Of a stretch of 24,427 nt of DNA, positions 1 to 7,180 are shown in pieces. The position numbers and the translations under genes were made by a program. The notes under the pieces were generated by a model. It was not told the DNA's origin, did not search any database, and was given only the letters and a program-made list of their open reading frames with translations. Each line of letters starts with the position of its first letter. The stretch's first letter is position 1. The DNA comes from a virus: the IMG/VR virus record IMGVR_UViG_3300044636_000280, positions 1-24,427 of that record; one strand, written 5' to 3'.

Positions 1-1
1 C

Positions 2-376
2 TCGACGATTGAGAAGCTCGCCGAGACGCTCGCGTACCTCCGCTCGCTGCCGCTGGCGGGAATCAACTGGCACCTCGACACGCATGGCCCGGCGGACGTG
101 TCGCACCTCAAGGCGGCGGCTGAGGAGATCCTCGGGCCGGGCAACGTCTACCTCGCTGGACCGCCGCCGCAGGGGAAGCTCTGCAATCGGCACGACAAGC
201 TCATGGCAGTCGGAGCGGACGGCTCGCTCTATCAGTGCGTGACGTTCGCCTACCAAGACATCGAGCCAATCTGCAAAGTCGACGACAGCGTGCGACTGGA
301 CGAATTGGAGCGTCGTGTCGAGTGGTGCGACGCTGTCTGCTTTGCCTGCTGCGACCATGTGAAGCACGAGGGCTGA
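2..376 (+). CDS. Radical SAM protein, C-terminal SPASM-like part (5' end outside the window)
   Basis: The reading frame is open from the left edge, so only the last 124 residues are present and the CX3CX2C radical SAM core lies outside. The visible part has the layout of a SPASM/twitch auxiliary iron-sulfur domain: a Cys in KLCNRHD, then a strand with VGADGSLYQC (compare the family pattern of a Cys, a 'DG-V-PC' strand, then a Cys cluster), and a terminal cluster WCDAVCFACC. Radical SAM/SPASM proteins modify peptides, carbohydrates or other small substrates through 5'-deoxyadenosyl radical chemistry. The substrate cannot be read from this fragment. It sits immediately before a glycosyltransferase, so a role in making or tailoring a modification is possible. 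The domain assignment is fairly secure; the function is unknown. Confidence 0.6.
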   Translation, partial: STIEKLAETLAYLRSLPLAGINWHLDTHGPADVSHLKAAAEEILGPGNVYLAGPPPQGKLCNRHDKLMAVGADGSLYQCVTFAYQDIEPICKVDDSVRLDELERRVEWCDAVCFACCDHVKHEG

Positions 377-379
377 GTG

Positions 380-1249
380 ATGGAGTCTCCACCGGATCAC
401 CTGCTGTACCCGTTAGACGTGTTCGTCGAGGACTTCAAGGCGAACTACGAGCGAGGCGTCGACGTCTTGCGTGATACCGACGTGGCATTCGTCGGTCTTG
501 CCCGCAACTGCGACAAGTGGCTGGCGGGCAATCTCGCTCGCCTGGTGCAGCTGTGCGACGGCGTCCGCTCGTGGCGGCTGCACGTTCGCACGAACGACAA
601 CACCGACGAGACGCCGCGGGTGCTGCAGGAGTTCTGCCAGGAGTATCCGCAGGCGTCCTACATCGACCAGACGCTCGGCCGGAAACACTACGGAGCCGAA
701 TGGGCTGGACCCCGGACGCAGGCGCTTGCGGAGTACCGGACGGAGTGTCAGTCGTGGGTAAGGGAGTCCGCGTCGAATGCCGGCTTGGTCGTGGCAATTG
801 ACTTCGATATGTGGGGCGGCTGGAGCCACGCAGGATTCATGCACGGCGTGGGAGCACTGGCTGACAATCCGCACGCTTACGGTATGGCGAGCGTGTCGCT
901 GATGCGGCACTTCCAGATGGTGATGAGCCCCGCGGGCGAAGCGAAGCGGGAGAGAACGTGGCTGCACTACGACTGCTGGGCGTTGCGGCTCAACTCGAGC
1001 TACGACGACTACACGGCAGGCAGCGGCGGCTGGAAGCACAGCTGGCTTCCGCCTGTAGGATCGCCGTGCGTCCCGGTGTCGTCTGCGTTCGGCGGCATGA
1101 CGATCTACGAGACCGGCGCGTATCTGTCTGGCACCTATGACGGCAGCGACTGCGAGCACGTTCCGTTCCATGCGTCCATCGCGGCGAAGACAGGCAGGTC
1201 GCTCTACCTCGATCCGGCGATGAGGACGGTGATGTCGTGGCTGGATTGA
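380..1249 (+). CDS. Predicted GT-A-like glycosyltransferase
   Basis: A 289-residue protein. The N-terminal strand VAFVGLARNC (about 36-44) resembles the first strand of nucleotide-sugar-binding GT-A folds. A DxD-type acidic motif, DFD, lies at 141-143 after a hydrophobic strand (GLVVAI), where GT-A enzymes hold the metal and sugar nucleotide. Later conserved-looking blocks are YDCWALRL (198-205), SSAFGGM (234-240) and CEHVPFH (258-264), which resemble the acceptor-side loops of viral and CAP59-like mannosyltransferases. I chose the ATG at 380; a GTG three bases upstream would add one residue. There is a 3-base gap after the radical SAM stop. It could decorate DNA bases, tail fibres or host surface sugars; the sequence does not decide which. 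Confidence 0.6.
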   Translation: MESPPDHLLYPLDVFVEDFKANYERGVDVLRDTDVAFVGLARNCDKWLAGNLARLVQLCDGVRSWRLHVRTNDNTDETPRVLQEFCQEYPQASYIDQTLGRKHYGAEWAGPRTQALAEYRTECQSWVRESASNAGLVVAIDFDMWGGWSHAGFMHGVGALADNPHAYGMASVSLMRHFQMVMSPAGEAKRERTWLHYDCWALRLNSSYDDYTAGSGGWKHSWLPPVGSPCVPVSSAFGGMTIYETGAYLSGTYDGSDCEHVPFHASIAAKTGRSLYLDPAMRTVMSWLD

Positions 1250-1599
1250 CGGCGACGATCAACGTGCTTTCGTTTCGTGCGGATTGGGATTCGCACATGC
1301 CGATCGCTGCACTGTGCGTCCGCTACACAATTTCCAAGGACCAGGTCATTCGCCTGCGTGACCTCTGGGATCTGCCGCTGCGGAACAATCGCCGTCTGCG
1401 GTACAAGCCTGCCCGCGGCGAGACGCGCGACCCTACGCCGGCCGAGATCGAGCAACGCTGCAAGGAAGTGCAGGCGCGATGGGATGATCGCACCAGGCAG
1501 GAGCGGTCGGTCATCAAGCCTCGGCCGGTGACGCTCAAGCGAATCGAAATGACCGACGAGGCTCGCCAAGCGTTCGACGAGCTCCCGGTGGAAGAATGA
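1246..1599 (+). CDS. Small helix-turn-helix-like protein of unknown role
   Basis: About 117 residues. The N-terminal third (roughly 15-50) reads as a helix-turn-helix: WDSHMPIAALCVRYTISKDQ followed by VIRLRDLWDLP, the alternation seen in GcrA-like and sigma-region-4-like DNA-binding segments. The rest is rich in Arg, Lys and Glu and probably helical. I prefer the TTG at 1246, which overlaps the upstream stop as TTGA, matching the start style of many neighbours; a GTG at 1237 would add three residues. It might be a small regulator or DNA-binding accessory protein. No family is recognised with confidence. Confidence 0.5.
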   Translation: MTATINVLSFRADWDSHMPIAALCVRYTISKDQVIRLRDLWDLPLRNNRRLRYKPARGETRDPTPAEIEQRCKEVQARWDDRTRQERSVIKPRPVTLKRIEMTDEARQAFDELPVEE

Positions 1600-1883
1600 G
1601 TCGCGAGCACGACTACATCGAACGGCGGATCGTCATCGAGTACGGGCGTCGGTACGTGTACCTGACGATGACGGACGCCACGGCGAAGCTCGTGCCGGGC
1701 CGGGAGGAGGTCTTCACGCAGCCGTTCCTGCTGGAGCGGCGCGACGCCCACGACGAGGCGGATGACTGCTGGCAGGCGTGCTACCAGCACATCAGCGATG
1801 CCGTCGTGTTCCCGATGCCCCTGCAAGGGGACGGGGGGCAGGCGGCAGAATCGACGGAGGACGATTCGCCGCCCTCTGGATGA
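1596..1883 (+). CDS. Hypothetical protein
   Basis: Encodes 95 residues and overlaps the preceding stop as ATGA. The N-terminal half alternates charged and aromatic residues (ERRIVIEYGRRYVYLTMTD), suggesting a short beta-rich fold, and the C-terminus is an acidic Ser/Pro tail that is probably disordered. There is no signal peptide or membrane segment. It lies in a run of tightly packed small genes and has no recognised family. Confidence 0.5.
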   Translation: MSREHDYIERRIVIEYGRRYVYLTMTDATAKLVPGREEVFTQPFLLERRDAHDEADDCWQACYQHISDAVVFPMPLQGDGGQAAESTEDDSPPSG

Positions 1884-1890
1884 CGCTGCC

Positions 1891-2250
1891 GTGGACGCCG
1901 CCGACAACCTCCAGACAGTCGCCGCCAAGGCCAATGCGTTCCTGGCGGCTGCCCGCGAGCAAGCCGCGGACGGCCTGACATGGGCCGAGTTCGGCCGGCT
2001 GCTCGTGCAGTTACTGCACCTGCTCGTCGCCGGGCTCGACGCCGTGACGACGCTGTCGGGTGCAGAGAAGAAGGCGGTCGTGCTGACGGCCGCCGCCGCC
2101 CTGTTCGATTCATTCGCTGACAAGTGCGTCCCGCTGACCGTCTGGCCGGCGTGGCTGCTTATTCGGCCGGCGACTCGCGTGCTCATCCTGTCGCTCGCCG
2201 CCGGTGCGATCGAAGCCCTGCTCGCAATCACGAGGAGAGACCCCGCATGA
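1891..2250 (+). CDS. Hypothetical holin-like or membrane-associated protein
   Basis: About 119 residues from a GTG start at 1891. The frame is open further upstream, but the translation there is Arg/Ser/Thr-rich and overlaps the previous gene in another frame, so it looks like shadow. A predicted helix (WAEFGRLLVQLLHLLVAGLD, about 31-50) precedes GAEKKAVVLTAAAALFDS, a layout seen in some small phage proteins with holin-like annotation. The C-terminal half has hydrophobic stretches (VWPAWLLI and VLILSLAAGAIEALLAI, about 82-114) that could insert in the membrane. It ends in the ATGA of the next small membrane protein. The holin idea is an inference from topology and context. Confidence 0.4.
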   Translation: MDAADNLQTVAAKANAFLAAAREQAADGLTWAEFGRLLVQLLHLLVAGLDAVTTLSGAEKKAVVLTAAAALFDSFADKCVPLTVWPAWLLIRPATRVLILSLAAGAIEALLAITRRDPA

Positions 2251-2516
2251 TGACCTTGCTCATCGTCGCCGCTGCCGTGGCCTGGCTCATGTGGCCGACC
2301 GGCAAGGCGACGCCATCACAGGCGATGCCGCTGCCGTCTGACCTGTTCCGAGTGCCGCCGCCTGCGGCACCAGCCACGCCGGATGCCAGGACTGCGATTG
2401 ACAGCCTGCTGGCCGTGCGTGACCGGCTGTCCGCTGGTGGCCCGCTCGACGAGGAGAGCGGTGCCGCGGTCGACCGTCTCTGGCTGGAGCTGCTCCACGG
2501 GAGCGCCAAGCGATGA
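2247..2516 (+). CDS. Small protein with N-terminal membrane anchor
   Basis: Starts at the ATG at 2247, overlapping the upstream stop, with a purine-rich GGAGAGA about 8 bases before it. It encodes 89 residues: a hydrophobic N-terminus (LLIVAAAVAWLMW, about 4-16) that would serve as signal anchor, a Pro/Ala-rich spacer, and a short helical C-terminus of about 35 residues. The arrangement resembles a single-pass inner-membrane protein with a small periplasmic or cytoplasmic domain. No family is recognised. It belongs to the run of membrane genes around the protease at 3207. Confidence 0.5.
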   Translation: MMTLLIVAAAVAWLMWPTGKATPSQAMPLPSDLFRVPPPAAPATPDARTAIDSLLAVRDRLSAGGPLDEESGAAVDRLWLELLHGSAKR

Positions 2517-2968
2517 GCCGAGAGAAGGGAATCGTGTTCGCCGCTCTGCTTGCCGTGGCGGCACTGGCTGCCGTTGTCGAGTTCGCACAGCGTCCAGGCG
2601 AAGACGTTCGCCCCGAGCCCGGCCTTTCGCTGCGGGGCAAGTTCGTTGGCCCGGCGGCGGCCGATGACGCTGCCGCGTTCGCCGGGCTGTGCCGAGGCAT
2701 CGCCGACGCCTTGCAGGCCGACGGCCAGAAGTCGACGCCACGAATCACCACGGGCGTTCAGCTCGAGGACGTTCGTGTCGCTGCCGCCGAGGGGCGATTC
2801 CTGCCGCGGACGCTGACCCGCGAGCAGCCTCACGCTACCGCCGCTGCCGGCAGGTATCTCGATGAGGTGGCCGGCACATCTGGCGGGCCGCTCGACACGA
2901 CGACTCGTGCCAAGTGGGTCGCGGCGTACCGCACGCTCGCCGATGCCGCCGAGGAGGCCGTCCGATGA
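2513..2968 (+). CDS. Membrane-anchored hypothetical protein
   Basis: Encodes 151 residues and overlaps the previous stop as ATGA. Residues about 6-24 (GIVFAALLAVAALAAVVEF) form a signal anchor after a short positive N-terminus (SREK), so the remainder should face the periplasm. That part is Ala-rich and mostly helical, with no catalytic motif I can identify. There is no lipobox and no clear coiled coil. A spanin-like or scaffold role near the protease is possible but unsupported beyond context. Confidence 0.5.
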   Translation: MSREKGIVFAALLAVAALAAVVEFAQRPGEDVRPEPGLSLRGKFVGPAAADDAAAFAGLCRGIADALQADGQKSTPRITTGVQLEDVRVAAAEGRFLPRTLTREQPHATAAAGRYLDEVAGTSGGPLDTTTRAKWVAAYRTLADAAEEAVR

Positions 2969-3210
2969 CGCTGCTCGATCATGTGTGGGAGGTCGTCGAC
3001 AACGCTCTGATGCTGTGCTGCTGCATTGCCGTGCTCGTCGTGGCCGCGTCTGCCATCGCGTGCCCGGTCTACCTGCATCTCATCCACGCGGAGCTTGTCC
3101 AGATTCGCGAGCAGTCCGCCTCGTGCAAGTGCAGCGAAGACCGCGGCCCTGGCCCCGTGCTGCCGCGGGTGCTGCCACGCCTCCGCAATCTCGGGGAGGC
3201 TGACGATTGA
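2965..3210 (+). CDS. Small Cys-rich single-pass membrane protein
   Basis: Encodes 81 residues from an ATG overlapping the previous stop (ATGA). A strongly hydrophobic segment at about 14-36 begins with LMLCCCIAVLVVAAS and is followed by LHLIHAELVQIREQ, a short amphipathic helix, and a CKC pair. Size and topology suit a holin or an accessory membrane factor, but similar small proteins serve many roles. The next gene, the protease, starts in this gene's stop codon, so the two are probably translationally coupled. Confidence 0.5.
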   Translation: MTLLDHVWEVVDNALMLCCCIAVLVVAASAIACPVYLHLIHAELVQIREQSASCKCSEDRGPGPVLPRVLPRLRNLGEADD

Positions 3211-4274
3211 GCCATCGACGCAGCGTCTGGACGATATCGGCCATAGCGTTCGTCGTGTTCGCGGCGGTCGCCGGCGCGATCATCGACCACTACACGCATC
3301 GGCTGTTGAAGCGTGTCGACAGTGGCTTCGGCTATCAGCCGAATCCCGAGGGTGTCCGCCTGTTCCTCGGCGAGTTGGCACAGCCCACGTTCGCCGAGGC
3401 TGGTGCCGACGCGATGAAGAACGCGACCGGCCGCGACACGTTCCTCTATCGTGCGGTCAACGTCGCCCATCAGCGGAAGTACGGCACGCCGTGGCAGTCG
3501 TGGGACCAGGGCTCCGCAGGCACGTGCGTCTCGTTCGCGTTTGCCCTCGGCGAATACACAGCGGAAGCCGTCGACCATGTTGCGGGGAAAGTGAAGGAGC
3601 CGCCGGCGGCATGTGCTACGGAGCCGGTGTACGGCGGATCGAGGACGGCCGCCAGAATCCCGCCGATGGAGAGAAACAACGGAGGAGACGGCAGCTACGG
3701 AGGTGCCGCGGCACGTTGGCTCACAGGCAAGTGCACCGACAAGACGCTCGGCGGCGTGCTCTATCGCCAACAGTACGGCTCGTTCGACCTGACGAAATAC
3801 TCCATTACGCTCTCTCGCGATTGGGGACGCAACGGCGTGCCGCTCGAGCTTGCACGCGAGGCCAACAAACGCAAGGCGAAGTGCGTGCAGGTGCAGACCT
3901 GGCAGGAGTTGTGTGCCGCGATTGAGCGTGGCACGCCTGTGGCCATCTGCTCGCAGGTGGGCTACGGCCCGACGCCGCGAGTGCGTGACTCTGACGGCGC
4001 ACTCTCCCGCGGCTCGTCGTGGTCCCACGCGATGCTCGTGTGGGGCGTGCGGCACAAGCACAACGGCTCGCCAGACGATATGGGACTCATTCAAAACAGT
4101 TGGAATACCAACTGGGTTTCGGGACCGCGGTGGCCAGACGATCAGCCTGACGGCTCATTCTGGGCACGCCGTCGCGACGTCGAGGCGGCACTGCAACAGG
4201 GCGACTCGTGGGCAATCGGCACGAGCTACGAGTGGCGTGACCTACAGAATGCCGACTGGGGGCTGGCACTATGA
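3207..4274 (+). CDS. Membrane-anchored papain-like (C1A) cysteine protease
   Basis: Encodes 355 residues. An N-terminal anchor (about 8-26, WTISAIAFVVFAAVAGAII) precedes a papain-fold peptidase. The oxyanion Gln and nucleophile lie in WDQGSAGTCVSFAFA (Q101, C107), the equivalent of QG-CGSCWAFA in papain. The catalytic His is H274 in SWSHAMLVWGV, and the Asn is N297 in LIQNSWNTNW, the equivalent of VKNSWG. The full Gln/Cys/His/Asn set is therefore present. I chose the TTG at 3207, which overlaps the upstream stop as TTGA. The protease is embedded among small membrane proteins and followed by a GlsB-like protein, and no peptidoglycan hydrolase is visible nearby. It may act on the host envelope during lysis or entry; that role is an inference, while the protease assignment is strong. 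Confidence 0.85.
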   Translation: MSHRRSVWTISAIAFVVFAAVAGAIIDHYTHRLLKRVDSGFGYQPNPEGVRLFLGELAQPTFAEAGADAMKNATGRDTFLYRAVNVAHQRKYGTPWQSWDQGSAGTCVSFAFALGEYTAEAVDHVAGKVKEPPAACATEPVYGGSRTAARIPPMERNNGGDGSYGGAAARWLTGKCTDKTLGGVLYRQQYGSFDLTKYSITLSRDWGRNGVPLELAREANKRKAKCVQVQTWQELCAAIERGTPVAICSQVGYGPTPRVRDSDGALSRGSSWSHAMLVWGVRHKHNGSPDDMGLIQNSWNTNWVSGPRWPDDQPDGSFWARRRDVEAALQQGDSWAIGTSYEWRDLQNADWGLAL

Positions 4275-4498
4275 CGCTGATCGTCTGGGCAGTGACCGGA
4301 GTCATCGCGGGCAGCATCGCGAAGGCGATCCTGCCGCTGCAGTGGCCCGGCGGCTGGGTTCCGTGTGCAGCACTTGGCTGCCTCGGCAGCGTCGTCGGCG
4401 GCCTGCCGTTTGGCCAGGGTCCGGCAGGCATGGTCGGCTCGGTGATCGGCGCTTGCGTCGTCCTGTATCTCTACACCGTCTGGAGCCAGCAGCCGTGA
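4271..4498 (+). CDS. GlsB/YeaQ/YmgE-like small membrane protein
   Basis: Encodes 75 residues and overlaps the protease stop as ATGA. The sequence has the pattern of the transglycosylase-associated (GlsB/YeaQ/YmgE) family: WAVTGVIAGSIAKAILP at the N-terminus, then a GGW turn, a second hydrophobic helix with LGCLGSVVGG, and a third hydrophobic helix (VGSVIGACVVLYLYTVW). The family is usually about 80-85 residues with three membrane segments, so this is a full-length member. Bacterial members are stress-induced membrane proteins of unclear function. In a phage next to a protease it could act as a holin or pinholin; this is inferred from context only. Confidence 0.65.
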   Translation: MTLIVWAVTGVIAGSIAKAILPLQWPGGWVPCAALGCLGSVVGGLPFGQGPAGMVGSVIGACVVLYLYTVWSQQP

Positions 4499-4776
4499 AC
4501 GCCACACAAAAGAAACTCGCCGTCGCGGCCGTCGTCCTCGTGGGCGTGACGTGGTGGTTCGCGACCGCACCTGACTCTCCGATTCGCCCTGAGCCACCGC
4601 GTCCCGACCGGCCGGTGCTGAAGTTCTTCGCGAAAATCGGCAAGCTCGCGGCCCGCATCGGGCTCACCGCCCTGGTCTTCATGGAGCCTGCGCCGGCTGA
4701 CGCCGACGAGACACAGATGGCTCACGCCGTGCTCGGCATCGACGGCCACGTGCAGCTGCGAAACGAGAGGTGGTAG
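4495..4776 (+). CDS. Small single-pass membrane protein
   Basis: Encodes 93 residues from a GTG overlapping the previous stop as GTGA. The N-terminus (about 6-23, KLAVAAVVLVGVTWWFA) is a signal anchor after a short basic stretch. A Pro/Arg-rich spacer follows, then a second moderately hydrophobic stretch (ARIGLTALVFM), then a polar tail. No family is recognised. It continues the run of membrane genes around the protease. Confidence 0.45.
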   Translation: MNATQKKLAVAAVVLVGVTWWFATAPDSPIRPEPPRPDRPVLKFFAKIGKLAARIGLTALVFMEPAPADADETQMAHAVLGIDGHVQLRNERW

Positions 4777-5070
4777 ATGCACGCTCTGTGGCACTGGCTG
4801 CTCTATGTGCTGACGTGGTCGTCGGCCGATCCCGGCGTGATTGACGCGGAGCGTGCCCGCACGGCCGGCAGCGTCAACGTCGCCTACGCTGGCCTCGCAC
4901 TGGAGCCGGCGAAGCCGCAGGACGTTCCGGCTGCCATCGAGCCTCCGAAGCTGTGCCAGCAGTGCAGCGGCACAGGCCGCATCTACCGGCCGGATGGTGG
5001 ATGGGTGAAGTGCTCCTGCGGTGCGTGCTCGGCTGATCGCTGCCAGGCGAAAGGCAAGGCGACGCGATGA
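4777..5070 (+). CDS. Small protein with a DnaJ-like CxxCxGxG zinc-binding motif
   Basis: Encodes 97 residues from an ATG directly after the upstream stop. The N-terminus (HALWHWLLYVLTW) is hydrophobic and may insert in the membrane or be a signal sequence. Near the C-terminus, CQQCSGTGRIYRPDGGWVKC followed by SCGAC has the CxxCxGxG spacing of DnaJ-type zinc fingers, so it probably binds one Zn2+. The next gene starts in its stop (ATGA). The role is unknown; it closes the small-gene module before the tail-fibre genes. Confidence 0.5.
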   Translation: MHALWHWLLYVLTWSSADPGVIDAERARTAGSVNVAYAGLALEPAKPQDVPAAIEPPKLCQQCSGTGRIYRPDGGWVKCSCGACSADRCQAKGKATR

Positions 5071-6833
5071 CTCGACCGCGTGCGGGATATGTCGGATTCA
5101 CGCGAACGCCGACCTCGACGGCGGCGTCTGGGATCTGGACGCTGCGAGAAGCAGAGGCGAGCAAGCGTGCGGCAGCGTGGCCCGACACGAGACCGGATGA
5201 GGGTAGCGACCCGTTCTACTCAAGCGTGGTTCTCTTGCTCCACGCTGACGGAACTGGCTCTGCGTTCGTTGATTCTTCTCCATACGCGAGAACCATCACG
5301 GCAGTTGGCGGCTCCACGCAATCCACGGCGCAGAGCAAGTGGGGTGGAAAGTCGTTGGCGCTGAATGGCAGCGACGCAAACCTATCATTGCCAAGCTCCG
5401 CCCTGGCGTTCGCTGGTGATTTCGTCATCGAGGGCTGGATATACCTAATTAGCAACCCGATATATAGCTCAATTGTCGACACAAGAGCGTCGCCTAGCTT
5501 CGCAGATTTTGTTGCTGGAGTGTATTCGATTGGTGGCGGGCACAGACTAGATTTTGTGACCGCCGGAGGCGTGCGACTGACCGGAAGCAGCACATCCGTG
5601 CCGCTTGGTAGCTGGTCGCATTTTGCATTCGTCCGCAGTTCTGGAGTCATCTCGGCCTATGTGGACGGCGTGCGTGACGCTACGCAACTCAGCTATTCAG
5701 CAAGTATTTCGCCAGCGTCGGCCACAGCACTCATCGGAAGAAATGTTGACGGCAATTTTATCAACGGCTACATCGACGACCTCAGAATCACAGTGGGCAG
5801 CGCCCGTGGCTACACGGGGTCGACAATCACCGTCCCGACAGCGGCATTCCCTGAAGGCGCCGCTGGGTCTGACCCGTTCTTCTCCTCCGTGGCGCTGCTC
5901 CTTCACATGGAGGGCTCTGGCGCAACATTCACCGACTCGTCGTCGGTCGGCAGATCGATCACGGCGTCGGGCGGCTCAACGCAGTCGACGGCGCAGTCGC
6001 GCTTCGGGTCAAAGTCATGGCTGTCAGATGGCTCCGGCGATCACCTGACGTTCGGCGGCGGCAGCACGCTGACGATGGGCACTGGCGATTTCACCATCGA
6101 AATGTGGCTGCGGCTCAACTCCTACGCGCAGGCGTCGCTGTGGGAGTCAACGCCGATTGGCGGATCGGGCTCGCGATCCACTGGATTCATCTGGTACATC
6201 GTGAGCGGAGGGACAGTGCATGTGTACCACAGCGGATCAAACATCCTGTCGACAAGCAGTGCAATCATCCCGCTGTCGCAGTGGTCGCACGTTGCGTTGT
6301 CTCGGGCGAGCGGAACCACTCGCATGTACGTTGACGGATCACAAGTTGCCTCAACGGCGTCCTCGTACAACGACACTGCTGCTGGCGGAGCAATAGGCGC
6401 ATTCTGCGACGGCGGATCGTACAGCATCGACGGCTACATAGACGAGGTGCGTGTCACTCGCGGAGTAGCGAGATACAGCGGCAGCACGCTCACGGTCCCG
6501 GCGGCGGCGTTCCCCGACGCGCCGCCGGCTGAGAGCGGTGGAGGCACGCCAGCATTTGCAGTAAGCGGCGCGGGAACTGCCGCCGCAAACGGCACGTACT
6601 GCGAGAGCGGAACTCTCAACGGGCGACCGCGATATATCTATGGCAGCTACACCATAGAGTATACGTCCGACTGGATGATCAACGACGAGGGCTACGGGCC
6701 GAACTGGCTGATCCGGTTTGGCAGCACTGATTTGTATTACGCATCCGTGACTAACGCGACCCCGCCGCTGAGTGGCTGGGGAGTCGGTTCTGGCGGCTCG
6801 CCCGCTCCAACGCTGTCCTCCACCACTTGCTAG
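5067..6833 (+). CDS. Tail or receptor-binding protein with two LamG-like domains
   Basis: Encodes 588 residues. A short N-terminal virion-attachment-like segment (about 1-40, with SGIWTLREAEASKRAAAWP, a motif recurrent at the ends of phage structural proteins) is followed by two tandem LamG/concanavalin A-like beta-sandwich domains at about 47-262 and 267-483. Each begins with GSDPF(Y/F)SSV-LLLH and contains GGSTQSTAQS, WSH and YVDG blocks, so they arose by internal duplication. A C-terminal module (about 494-587, with AVSGAG-AAANGTY, IEYTSDW and ATPPLSGW) is another small beta domain seen in phage surface proteins. LamG folds bind glycans, so host-surface recognition is likely. The first LamG copy uses noticeably more A/T-ending codons than the second. 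Confidence 0.7.
   Translation: MTRPRAGYVGFTRTPTSTAASGIWTLREAEASKRAAAWPDTRPDEGSDPFYSSVVLLLHADGTGSAFVDSSPYARTITAVGGSTQSTAQSKWGGKSLALNGSDANLSLPSSALAFAGDFVIEGWIYLISNPIYSSIVDTRASPSFADFVAGVYSIGGGHRLDFVTAGGVRLTGSSTSVPLGSWSHFAFVRSSGVISAYVDGVRDATQLSYSASISPASATALIGRNVDGNFINGYIDDLRITVGSARGYTGSTITVPTAAFPEGAAGSDPFFSSVALLLHMEGSGATFTDSSSVGRSITASGGSTQSTAQSRFGSKSWLSDGSGDHLTFGGGSTLTMGTGDFTIEMWLRLNSYAQASLWESTPIGGSGSRSTGFIWYIVSGGTVHVYHSGSNILSTSSAIIPLSQWSHVALSRASGTTRMYVDGSQVASTASSYNDTAAGGAIGAFCDGGSYSIDGYIDEVRVTRGVARYSGSTLTVPAAAFPDAPPAESGGGTPAFAVSGAGTAAANGTYCESGTLNGRPRYIYGSYTIEYTSDWMINDEGYGPNWLIRFGSTDLYYASVTNATPPLSGWGVGSGGSPAPTLSSTTC
5205..6515 (+). repeat. Tandem duplication encoding two LamG-like domains
   Basis: Two units, about 5205-5852 and 5865-6515, encode clearly related domains with matching landmarks (GSDPF at the start, GGSTQSTAQS about 35 residues later, GYIDD/GYIDE near the end, then TVP-AAFP). 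Nucleotide identity is much lower than protein similarity, and the first unit is richer in A+T, so this is an old duplication or a recombination between diverged fibre genes. Confidence 0.7.
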
Positions 6834-6856
6834 ACAGTATCGGAGAGGAGATAGAG

Positions 6857-7180
6857 ATGTCGTCCTACGATCAGCTGCCGGGGCAGCTCAACCTCTCTGT
6901 CCGCGGCGGCGACCGCCTCTCGGCCGAGATTGACTTCAACCCGATTTCGCTCACGGGGTTCACGATGGCGGCGACGATCTCGTCGCTCGTCGGCGGCAAC
7001 ACGCTCGCCGCGATGACGACGACGCTGACTGACGCGGCGGCCGGAAAGGTCAACGTCTCGTTGACCGGCACGCAGACGGTCGACCTGCCGCGTGGCACGT
7101 ACCGATGGGATCTGACAGCGACCGACGCCGCCAGCGTGCGGCGTAGCTACCTCACTGGATTCGTCGAGGTCACTCGCTGA
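6857..7180 (+). CDS. Small baseplate or fibre-linking beta protein
   Basis: Encodes 107 residues from the ATG at 6857, preceded by a strong purine-rich GGAGAGGAGATAGAG (6842-6856), a clearer ribosome-binding region than most genes here have. The fold looks all-beta: LNLSVRGGDRLSAEIDFNPI, SLTGFTMAATI, then GKVNVSLTGTQT, PRGTYRWDLTATDA and SYLTGFVEVTR. This order matches the small immunoglobulin-like or BppU-N-like proteins often found before fibre genes, where a GD block is followed by 'G-Y-WDL' and a closing G-V-V strand. It probably joins the fibre to the tail tip. The next gene starts in its stop codon (TGATG). Confidence 0.5.
   Translation: MSSYDQLPGQLNLSVRGGDRLSAEIDFNPISLTGFTMAATISSLVGGNTLAAMTTTLTDAAAGKVNVSLTGTQTVDLPRGTYRWDLTATDAASVRRSYLTGFVEVTR

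Noticed and set aside
1762-1890. Upstream extension of the gene at 1891-2250
   Set aside because: The translation is Arg/Ser/Thr-rich and overlaps the preceding gene in a different frame; the GTG at 1891 gives a normal protein.
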